In this document: piece after piece, positions 1 to 5,987 of the stretch
How positions within the stretch are numbered: the first letter of the stretch is position 1
Layout: each line of letters begins with the position of its first letter
NCBI GenBank assembly: GCA_947177885.1
Contig: CAMWWF010000062.1
Span: 1-11,332, forward strand
Length of the DNA stretch: 11,332 nt
From: an uncultured Lachnospiraceae bacterium
GTDB taxonomy: Bacteria; Bacillota_A; Clostridia; Lachnospirales; Lachnospiraceae
Direction of reading: 5' to 3'
Notes under the pieces: model-generated
What the model was told of the DNA's origin: nothing
Databases searched by the model: none
The model's input: only the letters and a program-made list of their open reading frames with translations
Position numbers and translations under genes: made by a program

Positions 1-404
1 CCGCCCGGTCGGATCACTCTTCCCGTGGCCTCGGAGATCAACACCACCTCATCCCCCATGGGATATGCCCCGGCCAGACGCTGAACCCGCATATTGGGAT
101 ATGCGTCTATATATCTGTCTATGGCTTTTAAAGTTGCCTTATATTCTCTTTTAATGCCGATAACGGCTTCCTTCGCTCCCACTGTCTGAGCGATCATATC
201 GAAAGCCTTTAAGATTTCCCCGGCACACTGCTCCAACAGCTGCCTGTGAAGCTTGAGCAGAGGCTCACACTCCGCACAGTTCATCAATATCACTTCCGCG
301 CGCTCATCCAGCTTCGCGTAAGTCGGAAATCCTGCTCCTCCGGCGCCTGCCGTGCCGGTATTTTGTAAAATCTGCTTTAACTCCTGAATCTCCATATTCA
401 TCAT
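1..404 (-). CDS. pduS: PduS-like flavin/Fe-S oxidoreductase, N-terminal part (cut by window edge)
   Basis: The frame stays open to the left edge, so about 134 N-terminal codons are visible and the C-terminal part is missing. The glycine loop GAGGAGFP (about residues 20-27) followed by NCAECEP (about 42-48) and YPMGDEVV is characteristic of PduS and the related RnfC/Nqo1 51-kDa family, where the loop binds flavin or NADH. Family members continue into an SLBB domain and 4Fe-4S clusters, which would lie off the window. PduS was described as a cobalamin reductase. In B12-independent compartments it is thought to serve electron transfer or NAD recycling; which applies here is not visible. ATG codons at 404, 401 and 395 are all possible starts, because an in-frame stop lies at 453-455 and no strong Shine-Dalgarno is present. 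It is the last visible gene of the BMC operon. Confidence 0.88.
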   Translation of the reverse strand, partial: MMNMEIQELKQILQNTGTAGAGGAGFPTYAKLDERAEVILMNCAECEPLLKLHRQLLEQCAGEILKAFDMIAQTVGAKEAVIGIKREYKATLKAIDRYIDAYPNMRVQRLAGAYPMGDEVVLISEATGRVIRPG

Positions 405-421
405 CCATTCTGAAATATCAT
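401..421 (-). other. possible 6-codon leader ORF overlapping the pduS start
   Basis: An ATG at 421-419 preceded by AAAGGGAAA opens a frame reading MIFQNG and stops at TGA 403-401. This stop overlaps the first pduS ATG (404-402) as ATGA, the classic arrangement for translational coupling. The pduS start itself lacks a good ribosome binding site, which is why this short frame is worth noting. The spacing between AGGGA and the ATG is short, and a six-codon frame can easily occur by chance. Confidence 0.25.
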
Positions 422-548
422 TTTCCCTTTTTTGAGTTTCTATGACTTTCGCTTATGTTTCACTCACAAACACACTTGCAGAAACACCCTCCGGACAGCT
501 GCCCTTTCTTTTTAAAAAGTCACATAAACTTATCGCTCAGACATCAAG

Positions 549-1088
549 TCAAATATTTTCAAGATCTCTCTTAAACCGCACCAGATCAGGATAATTTTTA
601 GACAACACTTTCATATTCCGCAGCAGAACTGTGTACCATTCCTCTTTCGTATTCACATAATATTGCGTTATTCCGGCAAGCAGATCAATACAGTCCGGTC
701 TGCGGTGCTGCGACTGTGAGATCAGTGCCACCGAATAAGAAAATCCAACGGTATCAAAACGATACCTGAAATTCCTGTTCGGAAAATAGTTATCGCAGGC
801 AACAAGCAGCACATCGATAAGCGCTGTTTCCCCCACCCATTTTTCCATTCGTTTATAATCCGAAGCCGCTACAGGCGCATGTGAATAGTTTGCAAGAGCT
901 TTACAGAATTTCCATGCCGTAACTTTTGTCTCATCAGACATATCCACTGAAAAGATCCGTTGCGTCATCTCTTGGAGCATGGCAATATGATCCAAATCGG
1001 TAATATGATTGTTAGCGGGATCCGCTTTAACATTTTTAATGTACTCTGCCATCTCCTGCTGTGTTGGAACTCTGGTACTCCTGCCCAT
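549..1088 (-). CDS. uncharacterised 179-residue protein within the BMC operon
   Basis: A complete frame with a good ribosome binding site (GAAGGGA about 8 nt before the ATG). I do not recognise the family. The product is soluble and mixed in charge, with no signal peptide or membrane segment. The N-terminal third is rich in acidic and amide residues; the middle and C-terminal parts carry many aromatics (NYFPNRNFRYRF, ITQYYVNTKEEWY) and look alpha-helical. No BMC-domain motif, encapsulation-peptide pattern or metal-binding cluster is evident. It starts 54 nt after the EutN-type vertex gene and ends 144 nt before pduS, all in one direction, so it is probably co-transcribed. Its DNA is visibly more A+T-rich than the shell and enzyme genes, which could mean later insertion. 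It may be an accessory BMC protein or an unrelated passenger; no function is assigned. Confidence 0.75.
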   Translation of the reverse strand: MGRSTRVPTQQEMAEYIKNVKADPANNHITDLDHIAMLQEMTQRIFSVDMSDETKVTAWKFCKALANYSHAPVAASDYKRMEKWVGETALIDVLLVACDNYFPNRNFRYRFDTVGFSYSVALISQSQHRRPDCIDLLAGITQYYVNTKEEWYTVLLRNMKVLSKNYPDLVRFKRDLENI

Positions 1089-1142
1089 ACAAACTTTCCC
1101 TTCTTATGTACGCAGCCCGAACCCGGCACGCCGTATTAGCCG

Positions 1143-1391
1143 TTATTTCTCATCCACGATTCCCACGATTGCCGCGTCCACCGGCACATTCTCCATACCG
1201 ACTCTGGCGCCGCTGCCGGTTACCACCAGGACTGTCTCCCCGATTCCCGCACCAATATTGTCAATCGCCACAAATTGGGAGGAGCCTGCTGCCATTTCCT
1301 CCAGGGGTTCAATGATCATAAACTTATTGCCGATCAGATTTTCACATTTTCGGGTGGAAACTATACTTCCCACAACCTTACCTACCACCAT
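1143..1391 (-). CDS. eutN: EutN/CcmL-type pentameric BMC vertex protein (BMC-P)
   Basis: The 82-residue product has the full EutN/CcmL fold signature: N-terminal GKVVGSIVSTRK (residues 4-15), the central DNIGAGIGETVLVVTG run (44-59) with GSGAR, and the C-terminal PVDAAIVGIVD (70-80). Proteins of this family form pentamers that cap the twelve vertices of the icosahedral shell. The start at 1391 is chosen because AGGAGA lies about 8 nt upstream and the family begins close to this Met; an in-frame ATG at 1418 lies upstream of that ribosome binding site and would add nine residues not typical of the family. It is the only vertex-type gene in the window and sits between the long spacer after pduL and the uncharacterised protein. 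Confidence 0.95.
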   Translation of the reverse strand: MVVGKVVGSIVSTRKCENLIGNKFMIIEPLEEMAAGSSQFVAIDNIGAGIGETVLVVTGSGARVGMENVPVDAAIVGIVDEK

Positions 1392-1534
1392 GGCACATAT
1401 CTCCTGTTCCAGTTTCACATCTGCCCGGTCAATGCGGGATATCTTTCAGACATATATCATCTCAGAACATTTCCTGCCCCAAACTCAAAGCTGACAATTT
1501 CTATATGCCGTAACACATCGCACTGTCCGGGTCG

Positions 1535-1817
1535 TTATTGTATGGACGGACAACTTCATCCTCGCTGTTCACACATCATCTTCTCAGAACACTTTCACAA
1601 TTCCGGTCATGTCAACGCAGTCAGCGCAAACCGGTCACCGATCCATTGGAAGCTCACGTCCCCCCCATGTGTGAATCGGATCTTGCCGGTCCGCACATCA
1701 AAGAGGTGCGATTTGCACACTCCTGCGGGTCTGAAAAATCCTTATACACCCTTCACCTGCCGCATAAAGCATACGGATAAACATAATTTTTTTGAGTGTT
1801 GTCCGTCCATCAAATAA
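1535..1817. repeat. imperfect 20-bp inverted repeats bounding a 283-nt segment
   Basis: ATGGACGGACAAC at 1542-1554 is repeated exactly in inverse orientation at 1798-1810. The match extends outward through TTATT with two mismatches, giving arms of 20 nt with 18 matches. The enclosed segment has no convincing ORF. This could be a small non-autonomous transposable element (MITE-like), a decayed element, or a long-range RNA pairing. No clear target-site duplication is visible outside the arms, so the mobile interpretation is only tentative. Confidence 0.4.
1595..1613. repeat. dispersed 19-nt repeat, copy 1
   Basis: TCACAATTCCGGTCATGTC occurs here and again exactly at 10494-10512, both in spacers and in the same orientation. 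The flanks are also partly alike: both are preceded by TGT..AC..CA..CTCA..A and followed within about 20 nt by CAAACCG. This suggests two diverged copies of a longer intergenic repeat of about 60-70 nt. Confidence 0.6.
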
Positions 1818-1908
1818 TTGCTGTTCACTCCGTTCATGGAAACTGACATAAAAGGATTTTTGCGAACAGTAAATGAATAACTCTTTCTATTATTGCTTAA
1901 TTTCTGTT

Positions 1909-1943
1909 ATTACTTAATGTATTACTTAATGTATTACTTAATG
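1909..1943. repeat. 12-nt tandem repeat across the pduL stop codon
   Basis: Three copies of ATTACTTAATGT (1909-1920, 1921-1932, 1933-1943, the last lacking its final base). On the coding strand the 12-nt unit keeps the pduL frame, so the last codons Ile-Lys and the TAA stop are repeated, each followed by another in-frame stop. It probably arose by slippage at the gene end. Confidence 0.9.
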
Positions 1944-2578
1944 ATCATGACCTTGTCGCCGGTCTTTATCCTGCTGGCATTTGCCTCGTCGGTATCAATG
2001 TGCATCTCCAGAGTAAAACTTTCGTTCACGCGGATCTTCACCTGATTGAACACAGTACCTCTCTCATTGTCAGCCTTCACAGACACGATATCACCGTCAT
2101 GAACTCCGGCTGCCGCCGCATCTGCAGGTGACATATGAATGTGGCGCATGGCTATGATGCAGCCCTCCTTCATATAGATCGCGCCTTTCGGCCCTACCAC
2201 TGCGATGGGAGCACTTGCCGCCACATTCCCGGACTCCCGAACAGGCGCCGCGATGCCGAGCTTCATGGCATCCGTGGCTGAAATCTCCACCTGGGATGCA
2301 TTCCTGACAGGTCCCAGAACTCTGACATTCTCAATGGCGCGAAGCTTTATACCTACAATGGTGACAGTCTCATTACATGCATACTGTCCGCCCATCAGGT
2401 CCTTCTTCTTCGTCAAACGGTAGCCCTCACCGAACAATGTCTCCACATCCTGCTGAGTCAGATGGATATGCCTCGCGGACACTCCCACCGGAACCTGATA
2501 GCCATTGGTCTTGCTGTCCATTTTATTGATGGTCTCAAGAACCGCTTTTGTGATTGCTTCAACTGTCTGTTGTTCCAT
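1934..2578 (-). CDS. pduL: PduL-type phosphate propanoyltransferase with encapsulation peptide
   Basis: PduL moves acyl groups between CoA and phosphate, here presumably propionyl-CoA to propionyl-phosphate for ATP formation by an acyl kinase, and regenerates CoA inside the compartment. The 214-residue product has the two PduL domains with their zinc-binding histidine motifs: SARHIHL (H37, H39) in the first, MRHIHMS (H146, H148) and MHIDTDEAN (H193) in the second, plus GGQYACNETV (63-72). The first 20 residues (around VEAITKAVLETI) form an amphipathic helix separated from the catalytic core by a short linker. This matches BMC encapsulation peptides and the tails of neighbouring enzymes. The start is fixed by TGGAGGATAAAC immediately upstream. 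It follows the shell genes after a 340-nt spacer. Confidence 0.95.
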   Translation of the reverse strand: MEQQTVEAITKAVLETINKMDSKTNGYQVPVGVSARHIHLTQQDVETLFGEGYRLTKKKDLMGGQYACNETVTIVGIKLRAIENVRVLGPVRNASQVEISATDAMKLGIAAPVRESGNVAASAPIAVVGPKGAIYMKEGCIIAMRHIHMSPADAAAAGVHDGDIVSVKADNERGTVFNQVKIRVNESFTLEMHIDTDEANASRIKTGDKVMIIK

Positions 2579-2918
2579 GTTTATCCTCCAAATTTACGAT
2601 CTGTCGCAAATTCTTCCACTTTTCGCCTGTACTATAAATACAGACAGCACATATTCTCTAATAGGAACTTTCAACAAACGCACTCTCTTATTTACTATTT
2701 GAAACTTTGTGCATTGCACTGTCTGCTGAATCAGCCTCGGAAAATATGCGCACACCTTGACTCAGAACTCCCCCGACGTTCCGCCTTTCGGTGAAACGTC
2801 TCCGGAAGTTCCTCTCACGCTAACCCCATGATTCCGCTTTGCGGAATCTCACAATCCCAAATCCAACAGGTTGGCTTGTGAAAAATGCCAAAGGCAATCA
2901 GAACCTCTTTGCACCTTA
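2579..2918. other. 340-nt spacer with two GC-rich hairpins
   Basis: No gene is seen. There is a perfect 8-bp hairpin at 2830-2848 (GATTCCGC, TTT loop, GCGGAATC) and a second structure at 2775-2800 (GACGTT/AACGTC with an inner CCG/CGG). Both share a TTCCGC-type core, like REP-style elements. Neither is followed by a U-run on the transcript, so they do not look like intrinsic terminators and may instead protect or process the mRNA. Nearer pduL, CTGTACTATAAATACAG (2627-2643) is a small palindrome, possibly a protein site, with no good promoter around it. Confidence 0.55.
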
Positions 2919-3200
2919 TCAGTCTTTGATCTTGGGAAGGATCATCTCCACATCCGTATGAGGACGAGGAATTACATGGGTAGCTACCAGCTCGCCCAGC
3001 TTGGATGCGCTTGCGGAACCGGCTTCCACAGAAGACTTAACTGCTCCTACATCACCGCGCACCATTACGGTTACCAGACCGGAACCGATCTTCTCGGTAC
3101 CTACCAGAGTAACGTTTGCTGCCTTACACATAGCATCTGCTGCTTCGACAGCCGCAACCAGACCTCTTGTTTCCACCATTCCTAATGCTTCCTGTGCCAT
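2919..3200 (-). CDS. PduA/PduJ-type hexameric BMC shell protein (BMC-H), copy b
   Basis: The 93-residue product is a single BMC domain closely resembling PduA/Pdu[10 protein letters not shown] at the N-terminus, the edge lysine K26, the pore loop KIGSGL (37-42), VRGDVGAVK (48-55) and [11 protein letters not shown] (75-85) near the C-terminus. Such proteins tile the shell facets as hexamers, and the small GSG-lined pore passes substrates such as 1,2-propanediol. Counted by eye it differs from the shell protein at 3817-4092 at 11 of 91 aligned positions, so the two are recent duplicates. A strong AGGAGG lies about 6 nt before the ATG. It is the last of the four shell genes before pduL. Confidence 0.96.
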   Translation of the reverse strand: MAQEALGMVETRGLVAAVEAADAMCKAANVTLVGTEKIGSGLVTVMVRGDVGAVKSSVEAGSASASKLGELVATHVIPRPHTDVEMILPKIKD

Positions 3201-3338
3201 TTCTTTTCCTCCTGTTTTTCATGACTAAATTAGCTGTTTACCGGGAGAACACTTCCCTTGCATTCTTCCGCCTAAAGCTTGAAATCACTCAACAAGGTAC
3301 TTAAGTTTTGTGATCTCCTTTACATTTTTACTCCTCAT

Positions 3339-3355
3339 GCCCGTCTCTGACGGGC
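3339..3355 (-). other. hairpin in the spacer between two shell genes
   Basis: A perfect 7-bp GC-rich stem (GCCCGTC, loop TCT, GACGGGC), extendable by one T-A pair, lies in the 180-nt spacer between the shell genes ending at 3381 and starting at 3200. The transcript downstream is purine-rich with no U-run, so a terminator is unlikely. It may tune mRNA stability so that neighbouring shell genes are made in different amounts. Confidence 0.6.
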
Positions 3356-3380
3356 ACTGATTTTAATACTGCTTCCAAAC

Positions 3381-3716
3381 TTATACTTCCTGGATTGCCC
3401 GGGCATCCAGTGTGCTCACTTCCTGTTTATCCCTGAACCGGCTGGCGCTGAGTTTCACAAGACGCCATATCTCTTCATGGGGATTTGCGATCACACCGCT
3501 TGCCACCGGCTTCTTGATCGCATTTTTTGATGCGTTTTCCACCGCTTCCGTGACAGATGCCACATCGCCCATGACCACCATAGTGACCAGTCGTCCGCCC
3601 AGTTTTCTCTCCCAGGTGACCAGCTCCACGCCGGAGGTCTTGCACATGATATCCAGTGCATCCACTGCGGCAACCACACCTGAGATTTCAATAAAGCCTA
3701 ATGATGTATTGCTCAT
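3381..3716 (-). CDS. divergent BMC-H shell protein with altered pore loop and C-terminal tail
   Basis: The 111-residue product has one BMC domain: LGFIEISGVVAAVDALDIM at the N-terminus, K26 at the hexamer edge and GVIANPHEEIW near residues 74-84. The pore loop reads KLGGRL (38-43) where the PduA type has KIGSGL, so the pore-lining Ser is Gly and the next Gly is Arg. The usual Arg of the PRPH edge motif is Asn. About 22 extra polar residues (from about 90) follow the domain, ending in DARAIQEV. The start at 3716 is chosen because AAGGAG lies about 8 nt upstream and the family begins here; a longer frame to 3758 would read through that ribosome binding site. It probably forms a shell facet hexamer with different permeability or interactions. 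Confidence 0.93.
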   Translation of the reverse strand: MSNTSLGFIEISGVVAAVDALDIMCKTSGVELVTWERKLGGRLVTMVVMGDVASVTEAVENASKNAIKKPVASGVIANPHEEIWRLVKLSASRFRDKQEVSTLDARAIQEV

Positions 3717-3816
3717 TGATTGGCTCCTTCTTCTATTTTCCTTGGATCCGTCTTCCATGTGTACTTCAGATTATCTCAATCAGTGTACTTTACTGACTTG
3801 GAAAATCTTTACACAT

Positions 3817-4092
3817 TCAGATCTTGGGAAGGATCTTCTCAACATCCGTATGAGGACGGGGGATCACATGTGCTGCTACCAGTTCGCCAAGTCTGCTTGC
3901 CGCTGCGGAACCGCTCTCAACAGATGCCTTGACAGCTCCTACGTCGCCGCGAACCATAACCGTTACCAGACCGGAACCGATCTTCTCGGTACCCACCAGC
4001 GTAACCTCCGCTGATTTGGTCATGGCATCAGCGGCCTCGATCGCTGCTGTCAGACCTCTTGTTTCTACCATTCCTAATGCTTCCTGTGCCAT
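3817..4092 (-). CDS. PduA/PduJ-type hexameric BMC shell protein (BMC-H), copy a
   Basis: The 91-residue single BMC domain has the PduA/PduJ signatures: [13 protein letters not shown] start, K26, pore loop KIGSGL at 37-42 and [16 protein letters not shown] at the end. It probably provides most of the facet tiling together with its near-twin at 2919-3200. The start at 4092 has AAAGGAG about 6 nt upstream; a longer in-frame extension to 4125 overlaps the preceding shell gene and lacks support. The gene begins 13 nt after the stop of the preceding shell gene, so the two are tightly coupled. Confidence 0.96.
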   Translation of the reverse strand: MAQEALGMVETRGLTAAIEAADAMTKSAEVTLVGTEKIGSGLVTVMVRGDVGAVKASVESGSAAASRLGELVAAHVIPRPHTDVEKILPKI

Positions 4093-4105
4093 ATTGTTCT
4101 CCTTT

Positions 4106-4420
4106 CTAATTCCTGTCAAATGCATTCAGTTTCAACATTTTTACCGTGTCTTCCGTTGGCCGTGCGATGATATGCTTCTGTACCACACCGGTGAGGGACT
4201 CGGCCTTCGCCACCCCCGCCGCCATAGCCGCTTCCACATCTGCCACAGAACCCCGGAATTTGATCGTTACCAGCAAAGGCACCGACAACGCATCCGCGTT
4301 TGCTGGCTTATTTTTGTCGAAGGGTTCCAGCCTGACACTGGCCGCCTTACATCCCGCATCGGCTGCAAGGAACGCACAAGTCAGACCATATACCTCCAAA
4401 ATTCCTACTGCCTCTTCCAT
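4106..4420 (-). CDS. BMC-H shell protein with an enlarged pore-side loop
   Basis: The 104-residue product begins with [21 protein letters not shown], a clear BMC domain start with the conserved edge lysine (K25), and ends with [14 protein letters not shown], the equivalent of the [11 protein letters not shown] motif. Between the second and third strands, where PduA has KIGSG, it has a longer polar stretch (about residues 34-48, [14 protein letters not shown]) with no GSG, so its pore must differ. The start at 4420 has a GAGGT ribosome binding site 5 nt upstream; upstream in-frame codons to 4462 would place it within the spacer and look unsupported. It lies directly after the alcohol dehydrogenase gene and is the first shell gene of the operon. 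Confidence 0.9.
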   Translation of the reverse strand: MEEAVGILEVYGLTCAFLAADAGCKAASVRLEPFDKNKPANADALSVPLLVTIKFRGSVADVEAAMAAGVAKAESLTGVVQKHIIARPTEDTVKMLKLNAFDRN

Positions 4421-4509
4421 ATCAACCTCGTTTCTGTCTGCCTGGCCCGCTTCTGCGGACATTGGTATCCAAATTTGGAAGTGTCATTTACATCCGATTC
4501 CATCATCCG

Positions 4510-5721
4510 CTATTTATTGATAATGGCAATCTTTAATCCGGTCATTGCCAGATTGGTCTTCAATGCCTCGTTGATCTCCTCCAGAGGATATGTATGCGTG
4601 ATCAGCTTATCCATAGGAAGCCCCAGCTTCTTTGCACTCTTCAGGAAATCAAAGGTAGTTGCGTAGTCTCTCAGAGTATACACCCAGGACCCCACCGTGG
4701 TGATCTCCTTGGAGCAGATATCAAAGTGAGGATTGATGGTAGCGTCTCCGCCGTTGATGAAGAATCCCAGCTCACAAAGTCCGCCGCCGTTGCGGATGAA
4801 CTTATAGATATTGGAATGTCCTGCGGGAGAACCGGTACACTGGAATGCAAAATCAGCCAGATGACCGTCAAATTTCTCCGCCACAGCTCCTGCAAGCGCT
4901 TCAATTCCCTTATGATCCTTGAAGTTCACATAGTCGGAAGCTCCCAGCTCCTTCGCAAACTCGAGACGCTTGTTCTCGCCGTCCACCGCAATAATGTTGT
5001 TAATACCCATTGTACGCAAAATTGCGATACAAATCAAGCCTATAGGTCCACATCCCTGAACAACCACTCTGGAATTGAACCGCAGGATGCCGGTGCTCTT
5101 GGCACGCTCCACAGCATGGATCAGCACTGCACAGGGCTCGATCAGCACTCTGGAATAGAGATCCAGATCGCTTACATTGAATACGGTGGAGCCTCCTCTG
5201 ATCAGAATATAATCGGAGAACCATCCGTTCAGATGAATATCGTCATCGGGAAGCAGGCCGTATACATCCGCGCCTCCCACATTCTGCTTATTCAGGTCAA
5301 ACATGGTGATATCCGGGTTATCCTTGAAGATCATACAGGTAACCACCTTGTCGCCCAGCTTCAGATCCTTGCCTGCGCTGTCCTTTTTCACGTTCTTACC
5401 CATTTTAACGATCTCACCGGTACCCTCATGGCCCAGAGCCACAGGAATCAGTCCGAAGGGATCTCTCTTGAACTCATGGGCATCCGTTCCACAGACACCG
5501 CATCCCTCTACCTTTACCAGAATATCGTCATCGCCGACCTCAGGCATGGGGAATTCCTTTACATCAAAATGCTCCAGACTCGTCAGCATTGCCACATGTG
5601 CGGTCTTGGGGATCACACCGTTTGATGCGCTGCTTCCCGCAGCGGATACCGGTGCATCGGAACCGGACATACTGGCAAGTACCTGCTTTACTATTGCTTC
5701 AATCTGTGCTGTATCAGCCAT
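4510..5721 (-). CDS. BMC-targeted zinc-type (MDR) alcohol dehydrogenase
   Basis: The 403-residue medium-chain dehydrogenase probably reduces lactaldehyde to 1,2-propanediol and/or propionaldehyde to 1-propanol, recycling NADH in the compartment. Residues 1-18 (around IEAIVKQVLASM) form an encapsulation peptide, followed by a Ser/Ala/Gly-rich linker to about 36. Catalytic zinc ligands are visible in GCGVCGTD (C77) and GHEGTGE (H98, E99), with E195 in IEPCAVLIHA. The Rossmann glycine motif GCGPIG is at 223-228 and an Asp at about 247 favours NAD(H). The Cys cluster that normally binds the structural zinc after the GHE motif is absent. An AAGGAG ribosome binding site supports the start. Most pdu-type loci use an iron-type alcohol dehydrogenase (PduQ); here the MDR type replaces it. 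The exact substrate is inferred from context. Confidence 0.92.
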   Translation of the reverse strand: MADTAQIEAIVKQVLASMSGSDAPVSAAGSSASNGVIPKTAHVAMLTSLEHFDVKEFPMPEVGDDDILVKVEGCGVCGTDAHEFKRDPFGLIPVALGHEGTGEIVKMGKNVKKDSAGKDLKLGDKVVTCMIFKDNPDITMFDLNKQNVGGADVYGLLPDDDIHLNGWFSDYILIRGGSTVFNVSDLDLYSRVLIEPCAVLIHAVERAKSTGILRFNSRVVVQGCGPIGLICIAILRTMGINNIIAVDGENKRLEFAKELGASDYVNFKDHKGIEALAGAVAEKFDGHLADFAFQCTGSPAGHSNIYKFIRNGGGLCELGFFINGGDATINPHFDICSKEITTVGSWVYTLRDYATTFDFLKSAKKLGLPMDKLITHTYPLEEINEALKTNLAMTGLKIAIINK

Positions 5722-5785
5722 TCTATTACTCCTTTCTGCTTTCTTTTTCGTTTACAAAAAATCTCTTCTACGGATCCGGCTTTCT

Positions 5786-5810
5786 GAGAAATTTCCGTTT
5801 CAAATTTCTC
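5786..5810 (-). other. perfect 9-bp hairpin upstream of the alcohol dehydrogenase gene
   Basis: GAGAAATTT pairs with AAATTTCTC around a 7-nt loop. It lies about 65 nt before the dehydrogenase start and 6 nt downstream, in transcript order, of the 14-nt repeats. Confidence 0.7.
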
Positions 5811-5816
5811 CTTCCC

Positions 5817-5901
5817 GGAGTTTTCTTTCTTGAAGTTTTTCTCTTGGAGTTTTCCTTTTGAAGCTTTCCTCTTGAGTTTTTCTTCTCAAAGTTTTCCTTT
5901 C
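5817..5901. repeat. 14-nt tandem repeat, six copies
   Basis: Six adjacent units on the model GAAGTTTTCCTCTT (plus strand), one of 15 nt and five of 14 nt. On the transcript this is an almost pure purine tract of the AAGAGGAAAACTTC kind. The copies are diverged but in register. Such a single-stranded purine tract between hairpins could bind protein or act as a spacer; it does not code for protein. Confidence 0.8.
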
Positions 5902-5985
5902 GAAAGAATCACCTGGCGATTCTTTCCGGTGAGACTTAGAAAATCTTAGAAATGTATTTTGTTTTCTTAGATTTTCTTCTCACCG
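5902..5985 (-). other. double hairpin just after the pduP stop codon
   Basis: The outer structure pairs CGGTGAG (transcript strand, 5985-5979) with CTCACCG (5933-5927), and inside it AGAAAATCT with AGATTTTCT plus four further pairs after one mismatch. It is followed at once by a perfect 9-bp hairpin, GAAAGAATC (5902-5910) with GATTCTTTC (5918-5926). The absence of a U-run argues against an intrinsic terminator. The position after the catabolic genes and before the alcohol dehydrogenase and shell genes suits an mRNA-stabilising or processing element. Confidence 0.7.
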
Positions 5986-5987
5986 TA

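Larger units (their letters stand above)
1392..1933. other. 542-nt spacer between pduL and eutN without a convincing gene
   Basis: No minus-strand frame here has both a start with a ribosome binding site and a useful length, and plus-strand frames look like chance. The spacer holds a 12-nt tandem repeat at the pduL stop (1909-1943), an imperfect 20-bp inverted repeat pair (1535-1554 and 1798-1817), a 19-nt sequence repeated near 10494 (1595-1613) and a short hairpin at 1692-1710. The hairpin has CGCAC/GTGCG and TC/GA pairing around an AAA loop and no T-run. The spacer is unusually long for the interior of a BMC operon. Confidence 0.7.
5722..5987. other. structured spacer between the aldehyde and alcohol dehydrogenase genes
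   Basis: This 266-nt spacer has no gene. It contains, in transcript order, a long imperfect hairpin starting three bases after the pduP stop codon (5985-5927), a 9-bp hairpin (5926-5902), six copies of a purine-rich 14-nt tandem repeat (5901-5817), another 9-bp hairpin (5810-5786) and the ribosome binding site of the dehydrogenase. Each is listed separately. No U-run follows the hairpins. Confidence 0.75.

Noticed and set aside
1009..1817. Plus-strand ORFs of 161 and 180 codons across the eutN region
   Set aside because: They lie antisense to eutN and the 179-residue gene, have no ribosome binding site and show no protein-like pattern; the eutN reading on the other strand is unambiguous.
2919..4092. 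BMC-T (tandem-domain) shell protein formed by adjacent BMC genes
   Set aside because: Each BMC gene has its own start, ribosome binding site and stop, and the products are single-domain size.
5902..5985. Intrinsic terminator after pduP
   Set aside because: The hairpins are strong, but no U-run follows on either strand and the next genes belong to the same pathway.
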